This document shows, piece by piece, positions 1-6,869 of a DNA stretch of 64,000 nt. Position numbers and translations under genes: made by a program. The notes under the pieces are model-generated. The model did not search any database. It was not told the DNA's origin and saw only the letters and a list, made by a program, of their open reading frames with translations. Numbering within the stretch: the stretch's first letter is position 1; every line of letters begins with the position of its first letter. Source of the stretch: Micromonospora tarapacensis (lineage in GTDB: Bacteria; Actinomycetota; Actinomycetes; Mycobacteriales; Micromonosporaceae). The stretch is from the NCBI RefSeq assembly GCF_019697375.1, contig NZ_JAHCDI010000004.1, positions 3,273,324 through 3,337,323 on the forward strand. The letters are read 5' to 3'.

Positions 1-679
1 CGGCGCGGACCTCCGGCAGCAGGCGCGGATCGGCGACCGGGTCCTCCAGCGCGGTCGGGCGGACGGCGGCCACCCGGTCCCGCAGCCGGCGCCAGTCGGC
101 GGCGTCCCAGCCCCGGTTGACGTCGACCACCACGGCCCGGTCCGGCCGTGCGGTGGCGGCCAGCAGTTCGAGCGTCGCGGCGTCCTGCGGGCCGCCGAGC
201 TTCACCTTGAGCCGGTCGCCGGGGATCGGACCGGCGACGGCGCCCCGGGAGACCGTGCGCCACAGCCGCAGCGGGACGGGCGGGCGCAGCCCGAGAAGCA
301 GCCACAGCGGCTGCCCGGCGACGACGCCGGCCAGATCCAGCAGCGCCATCTCGGCCAGCATCCGCGCGGTCGGCAGGCCCGCGCGCAGCGGGCCGACCTC
401 GGTGGCTGCGGCGACCTCGGCGACGGTGGGCGCCGCCGGCGCGCCGCGGGCCGGCTCCTCGGCGGCGCCGGCGAGCATCGCGGCGGCCATCCCGGCCGCG
501 CACTCGCCCACCACGGACGCATCCTCGTCGGTCCACGGGCCGACGGCGACCTGCCCCTCCCCCACCCGCCCGTTCACCGAGACCCGCAGGGTGACCAGCG
601 CGACCTCGGCGACCACCGTGTGCGACACCACGAGTGGGTCGGCCAGCCGCTGTCGGACGATCTCGAAGCCGACCACCAT
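1..679 (-). CDS. Enolase-superfamily epimerase, DgcA/dipeptide-epimerase-like (partial)
   Basis: This gene runs off the left edge; about 226 N-terminal residues are visible. The start is ATG at 679, preceded by AGGAGGG, 7 nt after the stop of the upstream gene. The fold is that of the muconate-lactonizing/dipeptide-epimerase group of the enolase superfamily. The acid-base motif KVKLGG (KxK) is present, then the first metal ligand in VVDVNRGW and the second in ALEDPV. Family knowledge: such enzymes racemise the alpha carbon of L-Ala-D/L-Glu dipeptides. When paired with a DUF1611 protein they were described as N-acetyl-D-glutamate racemases (DgcA). The DUF1611 domain encoded just upstream favours the second role. 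This is the last visible gene of the BMC operon, and its C-terminal third lies outside the window. Substrate is inferred from context only. Confidence 0.85.
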   Translation of the reverse strand, partial: MVVGFEIVRQRLADPLVVSHTVVAEVALVTLRVSVNGRVGEGQVAVGPWTDEDASVVGECAAGMAAAMLAGAAEEPARGAPAAPTVAEVAAATEVGPLRAGLPTARMLAEMALLDLAGVVAGQPLWLLLGLRPPVPLRLWRTVSRGAVAGPIPGDRLKVKLGGPQDAATLELLAATARPDRAVVVDVNRGWDAADWRRLRDRVAAVRPTALEDPVADPRLLPEVRA

Positions 680-685
680 GCCCTC

Positions 686-1723
686 CTAGAACTCGGCGAT
701 CAGGCCGGCCAACTCGCCGTACCCGTCCGGGGTCGGCGCCACCACGGGGCGACCGAGCCGCATGGCCAGTCGCCGCCGCTCCGCGCTCGCCGCAGCCGGG
801 TCGAACTCCCGGGACATCGCCACCACGCCTAGCACCGTCGCCTTGCGCCGGTGCCCGGCGAGCTGCTCCAGCAGGTCGATCTCCTCGGCGACGTCGGCGA
901 CCGCGTCGTCGAAGTAGGCCAGTCGGGAGCGGTCGAGGTCATGGCAGAACACCAGCAGATCGGGCGCGGCGCCGTGCAGCAACGCCAGGCTGACCCCGGA
1001 GTACGCCGGATGGAGCAGCGACCCCTGCCCCTCGACCAAGACGTAGCGGTGGCGCTCGGCGGCGTCGAGGACCAGCTGCTCGACGGCGCCGGCGGCGAAG
1101 TCGGCGCGGACCGCGTCGATCGCCACCCCGTCACCGGCGATGTACATCCCGGTCTGCCCGGTCGCCACGAACTGCGCCGCCAGCGAGCGGTCGACCAGCC
1201 GGTGCCACAGCTCGATCGCCGTGGTCATCTTCCCGGACGCGCAGTCGGAGCCGACGGTCAACAGCACCGTGGCGTCGAGCCGGGCGGCCGCCCCGGAGGC
1301 CACCCGCTCGGGCACCGCCCGGTGCCGCAGCTCGACGATCCGGTCCGTCACGTCGGCCAGCTCCCGACTCGGGGTGTAGTAAGCCTGGGCGACACCGGAG
1401 TTGGCCTTGTGGCTGCCGATCGGTGAGGAGCCCTCGTACTTGTAGAAGATCCGGCACCGGGTGCCCAGGGCGCGTTCCAGCGCCACCGCGCGCACCACCG
1501 GCGTCGGTCGCCAGCGGGCGTACATGTCCAGGACCTCGTCGGGGATGGGCACGAGCCGGCGGCTCTGCTCCAGCTCCTGCTCAACCAGGTCGGGTGCGAA
1601 CAGCTCGCCGAGGCTGTCGTCACCGACCGGCCGGCCACTGACCGGGTCGAGGTAGGGCTCACCCAGCTCCGGCAGGTCGGCGGTGACGTTGTACCAGTGG
1701 CGGGGGATCAACGGGGAACTCAT
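686..1723 (-). CDS. Chimera: TrpB2 N-terminus fused to DUF1611 (DgcN-like) domain
   Basis: 345 aa. Residues 1-116 match the N-terminus of TrpB2-type tryptophan synthase beta chains: PRHWYNVTADLP, WRPTPVVRA, YYKYEG-like FYKYEGSSP, and GSHKANSGVAQAYY, which holds the PLP lysine K106. All later TrpB parts, including the glycine-rich phosphate loop, are absent. From about residue 117 the protein is the C-terminal half of DUF1611: the P-loop-like TVGSDCASGKMTT, FVATGQTGMYIAGDGVAID, LVEGQGSLLHPAYSGV. DUF1611 proteins have been described as D-glutamate N-acetyltransferases (DgcN); here their own N-terminal domain is missing. The junction is in frame near position 1375. The start overlaps the shell-gene stop (ATGA). 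It could be a true domain swap within the BMC operon or a scar from deletion between adjacent trpB2 and dgcN genes. TrpB catalysis is not expected. Confidence 0.85.
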   Translation of the reverse strand: MSSPLIPRHWYNVTADLPELGEPYLDPVSGRPVGDDSLGELFAPDLVEQELEQSRRLVPIPDEVLDMYARWRPTPVVRAVALERALGTRCRIFYKYEGSSPIGSHKANSGVAQAYYTPSRELADVTDRIVELRHRAVPERVASGAAARLDATVLLTVGSDCASGKMTTAIELWHRLVDRSLAAQFVATGQTGMYIAGDGVAIDAVRADFAAGAVEQLVLDAAERHRYVLVEGQGSLLHPAYSGVSLALLHGAAPDLLVFCHDLDRSRLAYFDDAVADVAEEIDLLEQLAGHRRKATVLGVVAMSREFDPAAASAERRRLAMRLGRPVVAPTPDGYGELAGLIAEF

Positions 1724-2004
1724 GCGGCGTTTCGGGCCAGCCCGAGGGCGTCGGCGGTGGACCGGTACGGACTGGCGATCACGTTGACGCTGATCACCTC
1801 GCCGTGCCGGGTGGCCGCCTCCGCGCCGGCGTCGATCGCCGCCTTGACCGAGGCGACGTCACCGCGCAGCAGCACGGTCACGTACGCCGACCCGATCTGC
1901 TCGACCCTGACGATCTCCACCTCGGCGGCCTTGACCATGGCGTCCATGCCGGCGATGGCAGCGGTGAAACCGCGCGTCTCCAGCGTGCCGAGCGCATTGT
2001 CCAT
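1720..2004 (-). CDS. BMC-H shell protein (hexameric, PduA/EutM-like)
   Basis: 94 aa, the usual length of a single-domain BMC shell protein. It opens with the canonical pattern ALGTLETRGFTAAIAGMDAMVKAAEV. The pore-loop segment is VEQIGSAYVTVLLRGDV, and SVNVIASPY closes the domain. BMC-H proteins form cyclic hexamers that tile the facets of the polyhedral shell; the pore residues here are IGSA instead of the common IGSG. ATG at 2004 lies 4 nt after the vertex-protein stop, and the stop overlaps the start of the TrpB2/DUF1611 gene, so the three are probably translated together. Confidence 0.95.
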   Translation of the reverse strand: MDNALGTLETRGFTAAIAGMDAMVKAAEVEIVRVEQIGSAYVTVLLRGDVASVKAAIDAGAEAATRHGEVISVNVIASPYRSTADALGLARNAA

Positions 2005-2008
2005 CTGG

Positions 2009-2257
2009 TCAGCTCCCTTGTTCGAGAATTCCTACGACGACCGCGTCCGTCGGCACGCCGGGCTGGCCGATCGCGGCGGGACCGTCGCCCAACGCCAGCA
2101 GGACCCGGTCTCCCGCGCCGGCGCCGACCACGTCGACCACGAGGATCGTGCCGTGCCGATCCGCCTCGTCGACCGCGACCCGTAGCAGCTTGCGCCCGAC
2201 CAGACCGGGGCGCCCGGTGGCCACCACGACGGAGCCGGTCACCGTGCCGATGAACAC
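2009..2257 (-). CDS. BMC-P vertex protein (EutN/CcmL family)
   Basis: 82 aa from a GTG start at 2257, chosen because AAGGAGGAC lies just upstream and because the family begins with the pattern FIGTVTGSVVVATGRPGLVGRKLLRV. The core LVVDVVGAGAGDRVLLALGDGPA and the closing VVVGILEQ are typical of EutN/CcmL proteins. These assemble as pentamers that close the vertices of the microcompartment. Its presence with BMC-H genes supports a complete, closable shell. It is the first gene after a promoter-like palindrome (2349-2366). Confidence 0.93.
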   Translation of the reverse strand: MFIGTVTGSVVVATGRPGLVGRKLLRVAVDEADRHGTILVVDVVGAGAGDRVLLALGDGPAAIGQPGVPTDAVVVGILEQGS

Positions 2258-2348
2258 GCCGTCCTCCTTACGCGGGCACCGCCCGGCCCACCGGCCGCAA
2301 TGGCGCAGAGCCACTGGCCACGACCGTGACGATAGCAGAAATTCGATG

Positions 2349-2366
2349 CAGAGTTATAGAACTCTG
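2349..2366. promoter_or_regulatory. Candidate BMC operator palindrome
   Basis: CAGAGTT-4 nt-AACTCTG forms an inverted repeat in the 110-bp gap between the dioxygenase stop and the vertex-protein start. The 9-mer TAGAACTCT inside it recurs at 4978-4986, in front of the first shell gene. The site is AT-rich against its surroundings. No BMC-linked regulator gene is in view. Confidence 0.45.
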
Positions 2367-2367
2367 G

Positions 2368-3150
2368 TCAGTCGGCGCGGATCCCGCCGGCCCGCAGGGC
2401 CAGCGCCGACCGGGCCTGCCAGAGGTGCGGGAAGAACCGGGTGTCCAACCGCCCGCGCAGGTAGGCGTCGGTGGTGCGGCCGGTGCCCATCACCTGGCCG
2501 CCGAGCATCCGGCCCACCAGCGCGAGATGCTCGGCGCGCCATCGCTGCCAGGACCGGTCGTAGTCCAGCAGCGCCTCACTGAACAGATAGACCATCGGAT
2601 CGTGACCCCGGTTGTCGTACAGCTCGTCCCAGTCGACGATGCCCTCCTGCGCGCCGGCCGCCCGGTGTGCGTCGGCGAGACTCGACTCGGACAGGTCGCG
2701 GGCCACCTCGACCGGCAACCGCCCGGCGTGCGTCTCCCGCAGCCGGTCCAGGTAGGCCGGATCCCGCAGGCCGGAGAGCACTTCGATCCGACGGAACTGG
2801 ACCGACTCCAGCCCGCTGGCCGTGCCGAGGAACGGCCGGAACTGATGGAACGCCGGCGGCGGCAGCTCCATCAGCGTGAGCATCTGCGCGGTCGTCACGT
2901 CGGTGACCACCCCGGCCCGGCGCATCACCGCGAGGGCGTCGCCCCAACGGCGCTCCACGAGGGCGTCCCGGGCCCGCCGGACGTCGTCGACCACCAGCCG
3001 GAACCACAGCTCGATCGCCTGGTGGGTGACGATGAAGTGCAGTTCGTCCGGGTGGGGCGGGACGCTGCGGGGCCGTTGACAGGTCAGTAACCGGTCCAGC
3101 TCCAGGTAGGACCTGTAGGTCAGGCCGCCCGGGTTCGTCTCGTCGCTCAT
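2368..3150 (-). CDS. Tryptophan 2,3-dioxygenase family protein
   Basis: 260 aa, slightly shorter than typical KynA (about 280). Start ATG at 3150. Tryptophan 2,3-dioxygenase is a cytosolic heme enzyme that oxidises L-tryptophan to N-formylkynurenine. Recognisable pieces are LTYRSYLELDRLL, the distal His in VTHQAIELWFRL, the substrate-carboxylate Arg region FHQFRPFLGTASGLESVQFR, the probable proximal heme His in RAEHLALVGRML, and MGTGRTTDAYLRGRLDTRFFPHLW. The usual GTGGSSG loop is altered to GTGRTTD, so substrate preference could differ. It lies between shell genes, 74 nt after the PEP-synthase-like gene, which makes it a candidate cargo enzyme. No kynureninase or formamidase is nearby. Confidence 0.88.
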   Translation of the reverse strand: MSDETNPGGLTYRSYLELDRLLTCQRPRSVPPHPDELHFIVTHQAIELWFRLVVDDVRRARDALVERRWGDALAVMRRAGVVTDVTTAQMLTLMELPPPAFHQFRPFLGTASGLESVQFRRIEVLSGLRDPAYLDRLRETHAGRLPVEVARDLSESSLADAHRAAGAQEGIVDWDELYDNRGHDPMVYLFSEALLDYDRSWQRWRAEHLALVGRMLGGQVMGTGRTTDAYLRGRLDTRFFPHLWQARSALALRAGGIRAD

Positions 3151-3224
3151 TCGTCCCCTGCTCCGTACGGAAGTGCCGGCGCCGCGAGTCGTCCCCGTCG
3201 AGGACCCGCCCGCCGGCCGGTGGT

Positions 3225-4208
3225 TCAGGTGGGCGGCAGCCACCGCGGCGCCGGGGTGCGGAACAGCCGCTCCGGCTCGCGGGCCGGCATGTTGAGCCGG
3301 CCCAGCAGGGCGGCCACCGACGCGCCCGGGTCTCGGATGTCCATCAGGTGAGTCGCCATCCCGACGGCCGCGGCGCCGTCCAGGTTGGCCTGCTCGGTCT
3401 CGGTGAGCGAGGCGGCGTCGCGCTGCGCCTGGGGCACGTCCGCCCAGCGGGTGCCACCGGTCGGGCCGGGGTCGCGCTCCATCCGCCGCGGCTTGTCCGA
3501 CAGGACCCGGCGGCGGACCTCGCCGGTGACCTTGTCCATCGTGAACCGGTCCGGGGTGACCAGGCCGCCGACCAGCGGCTCGCCCAGGCCCCAGGTGCTC
3601 TCCACCAGTAGCACCGAGCGGTCCCCGTTGACCGGGTTGAGCGTCATCATCACCCCGGCGGCGCGCGCGTCGACCATGTGCTGCACCACCACGGCCATCG
3701 CGTCCGACCCCAGCCCGGCCCGCCGACGGTACGCCACCGCCCGGTCGGTGTAGAGGCTCGCCCAGCAGCGGCGGACGTGCGCGACGACCTCGTCCGGCCC
3801 GTGCACCCACAGGATGCTGTCGTGCTCGCCGGCGAAACTGGTCTCGGCCGAATCCTCGGCCAGCGAGCTGGAGCGCACCGCCACGTGCGGTCCGTGCCGC
3901 TCGGCGAAGTCGCGGTAGGCCGCCGCGACCGCTGCACCGACGCCAGCCGGGTCCGGGGTGTCCCGCACCAGGGCACGCACCCGCGCGCAGGCGGCGGCGA
4001 AGCCGGGTTCGTCGGTCCCGACGTCGGCCAGCTCGGCCTCGATCCGCGCCGCCACCGGCTCCACCACGGCGCGCCAGGCCGCCGCGGTGACCACCAGCGC
4101 CGGCGGCACGGGCATCCCGGCCGCGACCAGACGCGCCAGCCCGTCACCCTTCCCGCCGAGCCCCTCGACCCGGCCACCGCCCGTCGTCGTCAACCACTCG
4201 TCCGACAT
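3225..4208 (-). CDS. PEP/pyruvate-binding (PPDK N-terminal, ATP-grasp) domain protein
   Basis: 327 aa. It matches only the ATP-binding half of PEP synthase/pyruvate phosphate dikinase. Visible motifs are LGGKGDGLARLVAAGMPVPPALVVT near the N-terminus, VAVRSSSLAEDSAETSFAGEHDS, VVVQHMVDARAAGVMMTLNPVNGD, and ESTWGLGEPLVGG. The swivelling phospho-histidine domain and the C-terminal TIM barrel that handles PEP/pyruvate are missing. The ATG at 4208 has AGGGGAGGGA upstream and lies inside the 3' end of the preceding shell gene. It might phosphorylate a substrate using ATP, as do rifampin phosphotransferases with a similar domain, or act with a separate partner. The C-terminal ASVAALLGRLNM could form a short amphipathic helix of the kind used as BMC encapsulation peptides; that is inference. 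Confidence 0.85.
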   Translation of the reverse strand: MSDEWLTTTGGGRVEGLGGKGDGLARLVAAGMPVPPALVVTAAAWRAVVEPVAARIEAELADVGTDEPGFAAACARVRALVRDTPDPAGVGAAVAAAYRDFAERHGPHVAVRSSSLAEDSAETSFAGEHDSILWVHGPDEVVAHVRRCWASLYTDRAVAYRRRAGLGSDAMAVVVQHMVDARAAGVMMTLNPVNGDRSVLLVESTWGLGEPLVGGLVTPDRFTMDKVTGEVRRRVLSDKPRRMERDPGPTGGTRWADVPQAQRDAASLTETEQANLDGAAAVGMATHLMDIRDPGASVAALLGRLNMPAREPERLFRTPAPRWLPPT

Positions 4209-4579
4209 GGATCGTCCCTCCCCTTTGTCGCGGGTACGTCCGGCCCCGACGGGGCGGGAGTCCCGGAGGCGGGGCCACCCGGCCCGGACCATCGCCCGAG
4301 CGCGCCGGTGAGCAGCTCGGCGACCGCCGGCTCCGGTCGCGGGTAGACCTGGGTCGCGCGCAACTGCCCGTAGCGTTCGGCGGCCGCCGCACCCGCCTGC
4401 ACGGCGAGGCTCACCGACGCGAGGTCACCGCGCACGGCGGTCACCAGCACCCCACCGCTGACCTTCTCGACCAGCACGCAGGTGACGTCGGCGGTCTTGC
4501 ACATGGCCTCCACGGCCGCCATGGCCGCCACCATCCCCCGACACTCCACGAGCCCGATCGCCGTCTCGTCCACGGTCAA
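4190..4579 (-). CDS. BMC-H shell protein with C-terminal extension
   Basis: 129 aa from a TTG start at 4579 that overlaps the previous stop (TTGA), giving translational coupling; GTG at 4573 is an alternative. The first 90 residues are a BMC-H domain: TAIGLVECRGMVAAMAAVEAMCKTADV, pore loop KVSGGVLVTAVRGD, and TQVYPRPEPAVAELL. About 40 residues follow, rich in Gly, Pro and Ser, which is longer than ordinary BMC-H proteins. The C-terminus overlaps the next gene by 19 nt. Confidence 0.9.
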   Translation of the reverse strand: MTVDETAIGLVECRGMVAAMAAVEAMCKTADVTCVLVEKVSGGVLVTAVRGDLASVSLAVQAGAAAAERYGQLRATQVYPRPEPAVAELLTGALGRWSGPGGPASGTPAPSGPDVPATKGRDDPCRTSG

Positions 4580-4896
4580 CCGACCAGGTCGGTGCGCCGT
4601 GCCACCGCGGCGACCCACGGGCACGGGTTGGCGAAGACGACCGAGCGGACCTCGACGTCGTGCCGGGCCCGGACCGTCTCCTCACCGACCTCGACCGCCT
4701 CCAGCAGGTGGGCCAGCTCGCCCGAGACCGCGACGACTACCAGGCCCCCACCGAGCTTGACGAGACCGCCGAGGTGGACCCGAGCCGCCTTCGTCATCGC
4801 CTCCGCCGCGTCGACGACGGCGATGTAGCCGGCCGCCTCGAGAAAGGCCACCGCGTGGGCGCCCGGACGCGACGACTCCTGCGGCACCGTGCCCAC
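4576..4896 (-). CDS. BMC-H shell protein
   Basis: 106 aa if GTG 4896 is used; GTG 4887 is also possible, and no in-frame ATG is close. BMC-H signature: AVAFLEAAGYIAVVDAAEAMTKAARV, then LGGLVKLGGGLVVVAVSGEL with a glycine-rich pore loop, and VRSVVFANPCPWV. It is the first shell gene of the left-going operon, with the divergent regulatory region beside it. Three different BMC-H paralogues plus one BMC-P are enough for a mixed-facet shell; no tandem-domain BMC-T is seen in this window. Confidence 0.88.
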   Translation of the reverse strand: MGTVPQESSRPGAHAVAFLEAAGYIAVVDAAEAMTKAARVHLGGLVKLGGGLVVVAVSGELAHLLEAVEVGEETVRARHDVEVRSVVFANPCPWVAAVARRTDLVG

Positions 4897-5101
4897 CGAT
4901 GCCTGACTGCCCCTAGTGTCCAGAACGTCCCCCGCTATCCGACACTCGTCCGACACCGACGAGCACCCCATAAATTCTAGAACTCTCTTATGGTGTTCAT
5001 CGACGGACCGCGTGTTGGCAAGGGCGCAGCACGAGATCGACGAGAACCGGCCAGACGAACCGGTCGCCGTGCGCCGACACCATTCCAGGGGGGACAGATC
5101 C
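4897..5101. promoter_or_regulatory. Divergent promoter region, BMC operon / monooxygenase operon
   Basis: About 205 bp between the left-going first shell gene and the right-going monooxygenase. Its AT-richest part, near 4970-4992, contains the perfect palindrome TTCTAGAA and the 9-mer TAGAACTCT (4978-4986) shared with the internal BMC site at 2349-2366. It should hold both promoters; exact -10/-35 boxes are not clear. Confidence 0.45.
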
Positions 5102-6361
5102 GTGAGGTTCGACATCTTCTGCAGCCTCACGCCCGCAACCGCGGGCGGCCGACGGCCGACCGAGGCCGAGGTCCTCAGCAACCTCCTCGACCAGTGCCGG
5201 GCCGCCGACCAGCTCGGCTACGGCACGGTGTGGGTGGCGGAGAGCCACAACAGCAACGAGACCCAGAAGCGTCATCCCCGCCCGGTGCTGCCGCACTGGG
5301 ACGGCGAGGTCGGCCTCAACACCGACGTCTGCCTCCTCGCCCCGCAGGTCTTCGCCCGCACTCGGCGGTTGGACGTCGGCTCGGCGATCACCAACATCGT
5401 CGCCAACGGCGGCCCGGTGCCCGCCGCCGAACGGGTGACCAGCACGCTGGCCTGGCACGGCCTCGACCCGATGGAGCGGCGCCGGCTCCGGATCGGCTTC
5501 AGCTCCGGTCGCTTCGACTTCGTCAACGAGCTGACCGGCGTCCGGCCGCGCAACGCGTGGGAGCACCTCGCCTGGCGGCAGGTGCGCCGGGCGGTGCTGT
5601 GGGAGGCCGCCGAGATCTTCGTCCGGTTGGTGAGTGGCGCGGAGATCAGCTCGGCGGACATCGAGCCCGTCGCGCTGACCCGGGCCGACTTCCCCGACGA
5701 GCAGCAGTGGCACCAGGTGCTCAGCGCCGCCGGGCAGCGGGGCGACCGCCTTCCGGTGCCGCCGCAGTGGTCCTTCCTGCCCACCCGGATCGTGCCGCTG
5801 CACCCCCGCCGGGAACTGCTGCGCCTCTATCTCGGCTCGGCCGACCCGGCGCTCCAGACCCACCTCAACCGGTTCGCGCCGGTGCGGGTGTTCAACCTCA
5901 GCATCACGCCCGACGCGGTGATCGAGCAGATGCAGGCCCGGATGGCCGCCACCTACCACCCGTCGGGCGGGGACTGGCGACAGGAGCACATGCCCCGCAC
6001 CACCTTCGTCTTCCTCGACGCCCGGCCCGGGCTCGGCCGGGCCGGGCGCCGGGCCGCGGCGCGGGACCAGGCGCGGGCCACGCTGGGCGCCTACTGGCGC
6101 GCGATGCAGGGGACCATCGATGCGAAGCGGGTCGCCGAGGCGGCGGACAACGCGCTGGTCGGCGACCCCGAGGAGATCGCCGACCAGATCGTGCGCCGGT
6201 TCCACCCGGAGGACCGGCTGATGCTCTGGTTCGACTTCGTGAACCACGACAACGCGCGGGTGATCGAGGACATGGCGGCCGTGATGCGCGAGGTGGTCCC
6301 GCTGTTGCAGGAGCGGGGCCTGCCGGTGCGACTGCCGGCGGACGAGGTGGCCCGGTCATGA
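5102..6361 (+). CDS. LLM-class flavin-dependent monooxygenase
   Basis: 419 aa from GTG 5102, chosen because AGGGGGGACAG precedes it and the domain starts at once (RFDIFCSLTP). It is a bacterial-luciferase-like TIM-barrel protein: YGTVWVAESHNSN, LDVGSAITNIVANGGPVPAAERV, LRIGFSSGRFDF, and a C-terminal nucleotide/flavin segment LVGDPEEIADQIVRRF. Such enzymes oxidise a substrate with O2 and reduced flavin supplied by a separate reductase. The reductase gene begins at the overlapping ATGA (6358) but is broken. Transcription diverges from the BMC operon, so the pair could feed the compartment; the substrate is unknown. Confidence 0.85.
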   Translation: MRFDIFCSLTPATAGGRRPTEAEVLSNLLDQCRAADQLGYGTVWVAESHNSNETQKRHPRPVLPHWDGEVGLNTDVCLLAPQVFARTRRLDVGSAITNIVANGGPVPAAERVTSTLAWHGLDPMERRRLRIGFSSGRFDFVNELTGVRPRNAWEHLAWRQVRRAVLWEAAEIFVRLVSGAEISSADIEPVALTRADFPDEQQWHQVLSAAGQRGDRLPVPPQWSFLPTRIVPLHPRRELLRLYLGSADPALQTHLNRFAPVRVFNLSITPDAVIEQMQARMAATYHPSGGDWRQEHMPRTTFVFLDARPGLGRAGRRAAARDQARATLGAYWRAMQGTIDAKRVAEAADNALVGDPEEIADQIVRRFHPEDRLMLWFDFVNHDNARVIEDMAAVMREVVPLLQERGLPVRLPADEVARS

Positions 6362-6570
6362 ACCCGCCGGTGCGTACGTCGGACTTCCGCAAGGTGCTGG
6401 GGCACCTCGCCACCGGGCTCAGCGTGCTCACCGCACCCGGCCCGGTCGGCATGACGATCCAGGCGATGATGAGCCTCTCGCTGAATCCGCCCCTGGTCGC
6501 GCTCGGCATCCGGCGCGCCTCCCGCGAGTGGCCGGATGTGCGCCGGGCTCCGCTGTTCCGGCTGAACCTG
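6358..6570 (+). pseudogene. Flavin reductase, truncated
   Basis: The ATG overlaps the monooxygenase stop. About 70 residues fit the N-terminal half of FMN-binding flavin reductases (DIM6/NTAB type): SDFRKVLGHLATGLSVLT, MTIQAMMSLSLNPPLVALGIRR, APLFRLNLL. After LNLL the similarity ends; the frame runs on as unrelated sequence to 6696. The usual length is about 160 aa, so half is gone. The break coincides with the left edge of the IS-rich stretch, so an insertion probably removed it. Confidence 0.75.
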
Positions 6571-6869
6571 CTTGACAGGGGGACTGCTCGACGATGCTCC
6601 CCCTCTTCGGTAAGCGGAAATCACGATCAGATTGCGGCCGGAGCGCGCCGCACGGCCGGTGGAGGCTGGACGTCGGGGCCAAACTCCGCGAGGTGATCAA
6701 ACCGGCTGTGCCAGACGTGTGGCAGATCGGCTGCACATGCGCTCGGTGCGGCATGAGCGGACGTAGTGGCGCGTCGGTTCATGATCCATTCTGGCTACAG
6801 CAGCCACGGTTTCCACTGGCCCATCGGTCTTGCCACTCGCCTGGAGCGGCCGTCGGCCATAGGCTCGCC
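6571..6869. other. Unassigned segment at the break point of the flavin reductase
   Basis: No gene is supported. A small inverted repeat, AGGGGGA at 6577-6583 and TCCCCCT at 6598-6604, lies right after the break and could mark an element end. The rest is of lower GC than the BMC locus and shows no recognised protein. Confidence 0.4.

Noticed and set aside
1343..1410. Complete tryptophan synthase beta gene in the BMC operon
   Set aside because: Only the first 116 residues are TrpB-like; the rest is DUF1611, so TrpB activity should not be annotated.
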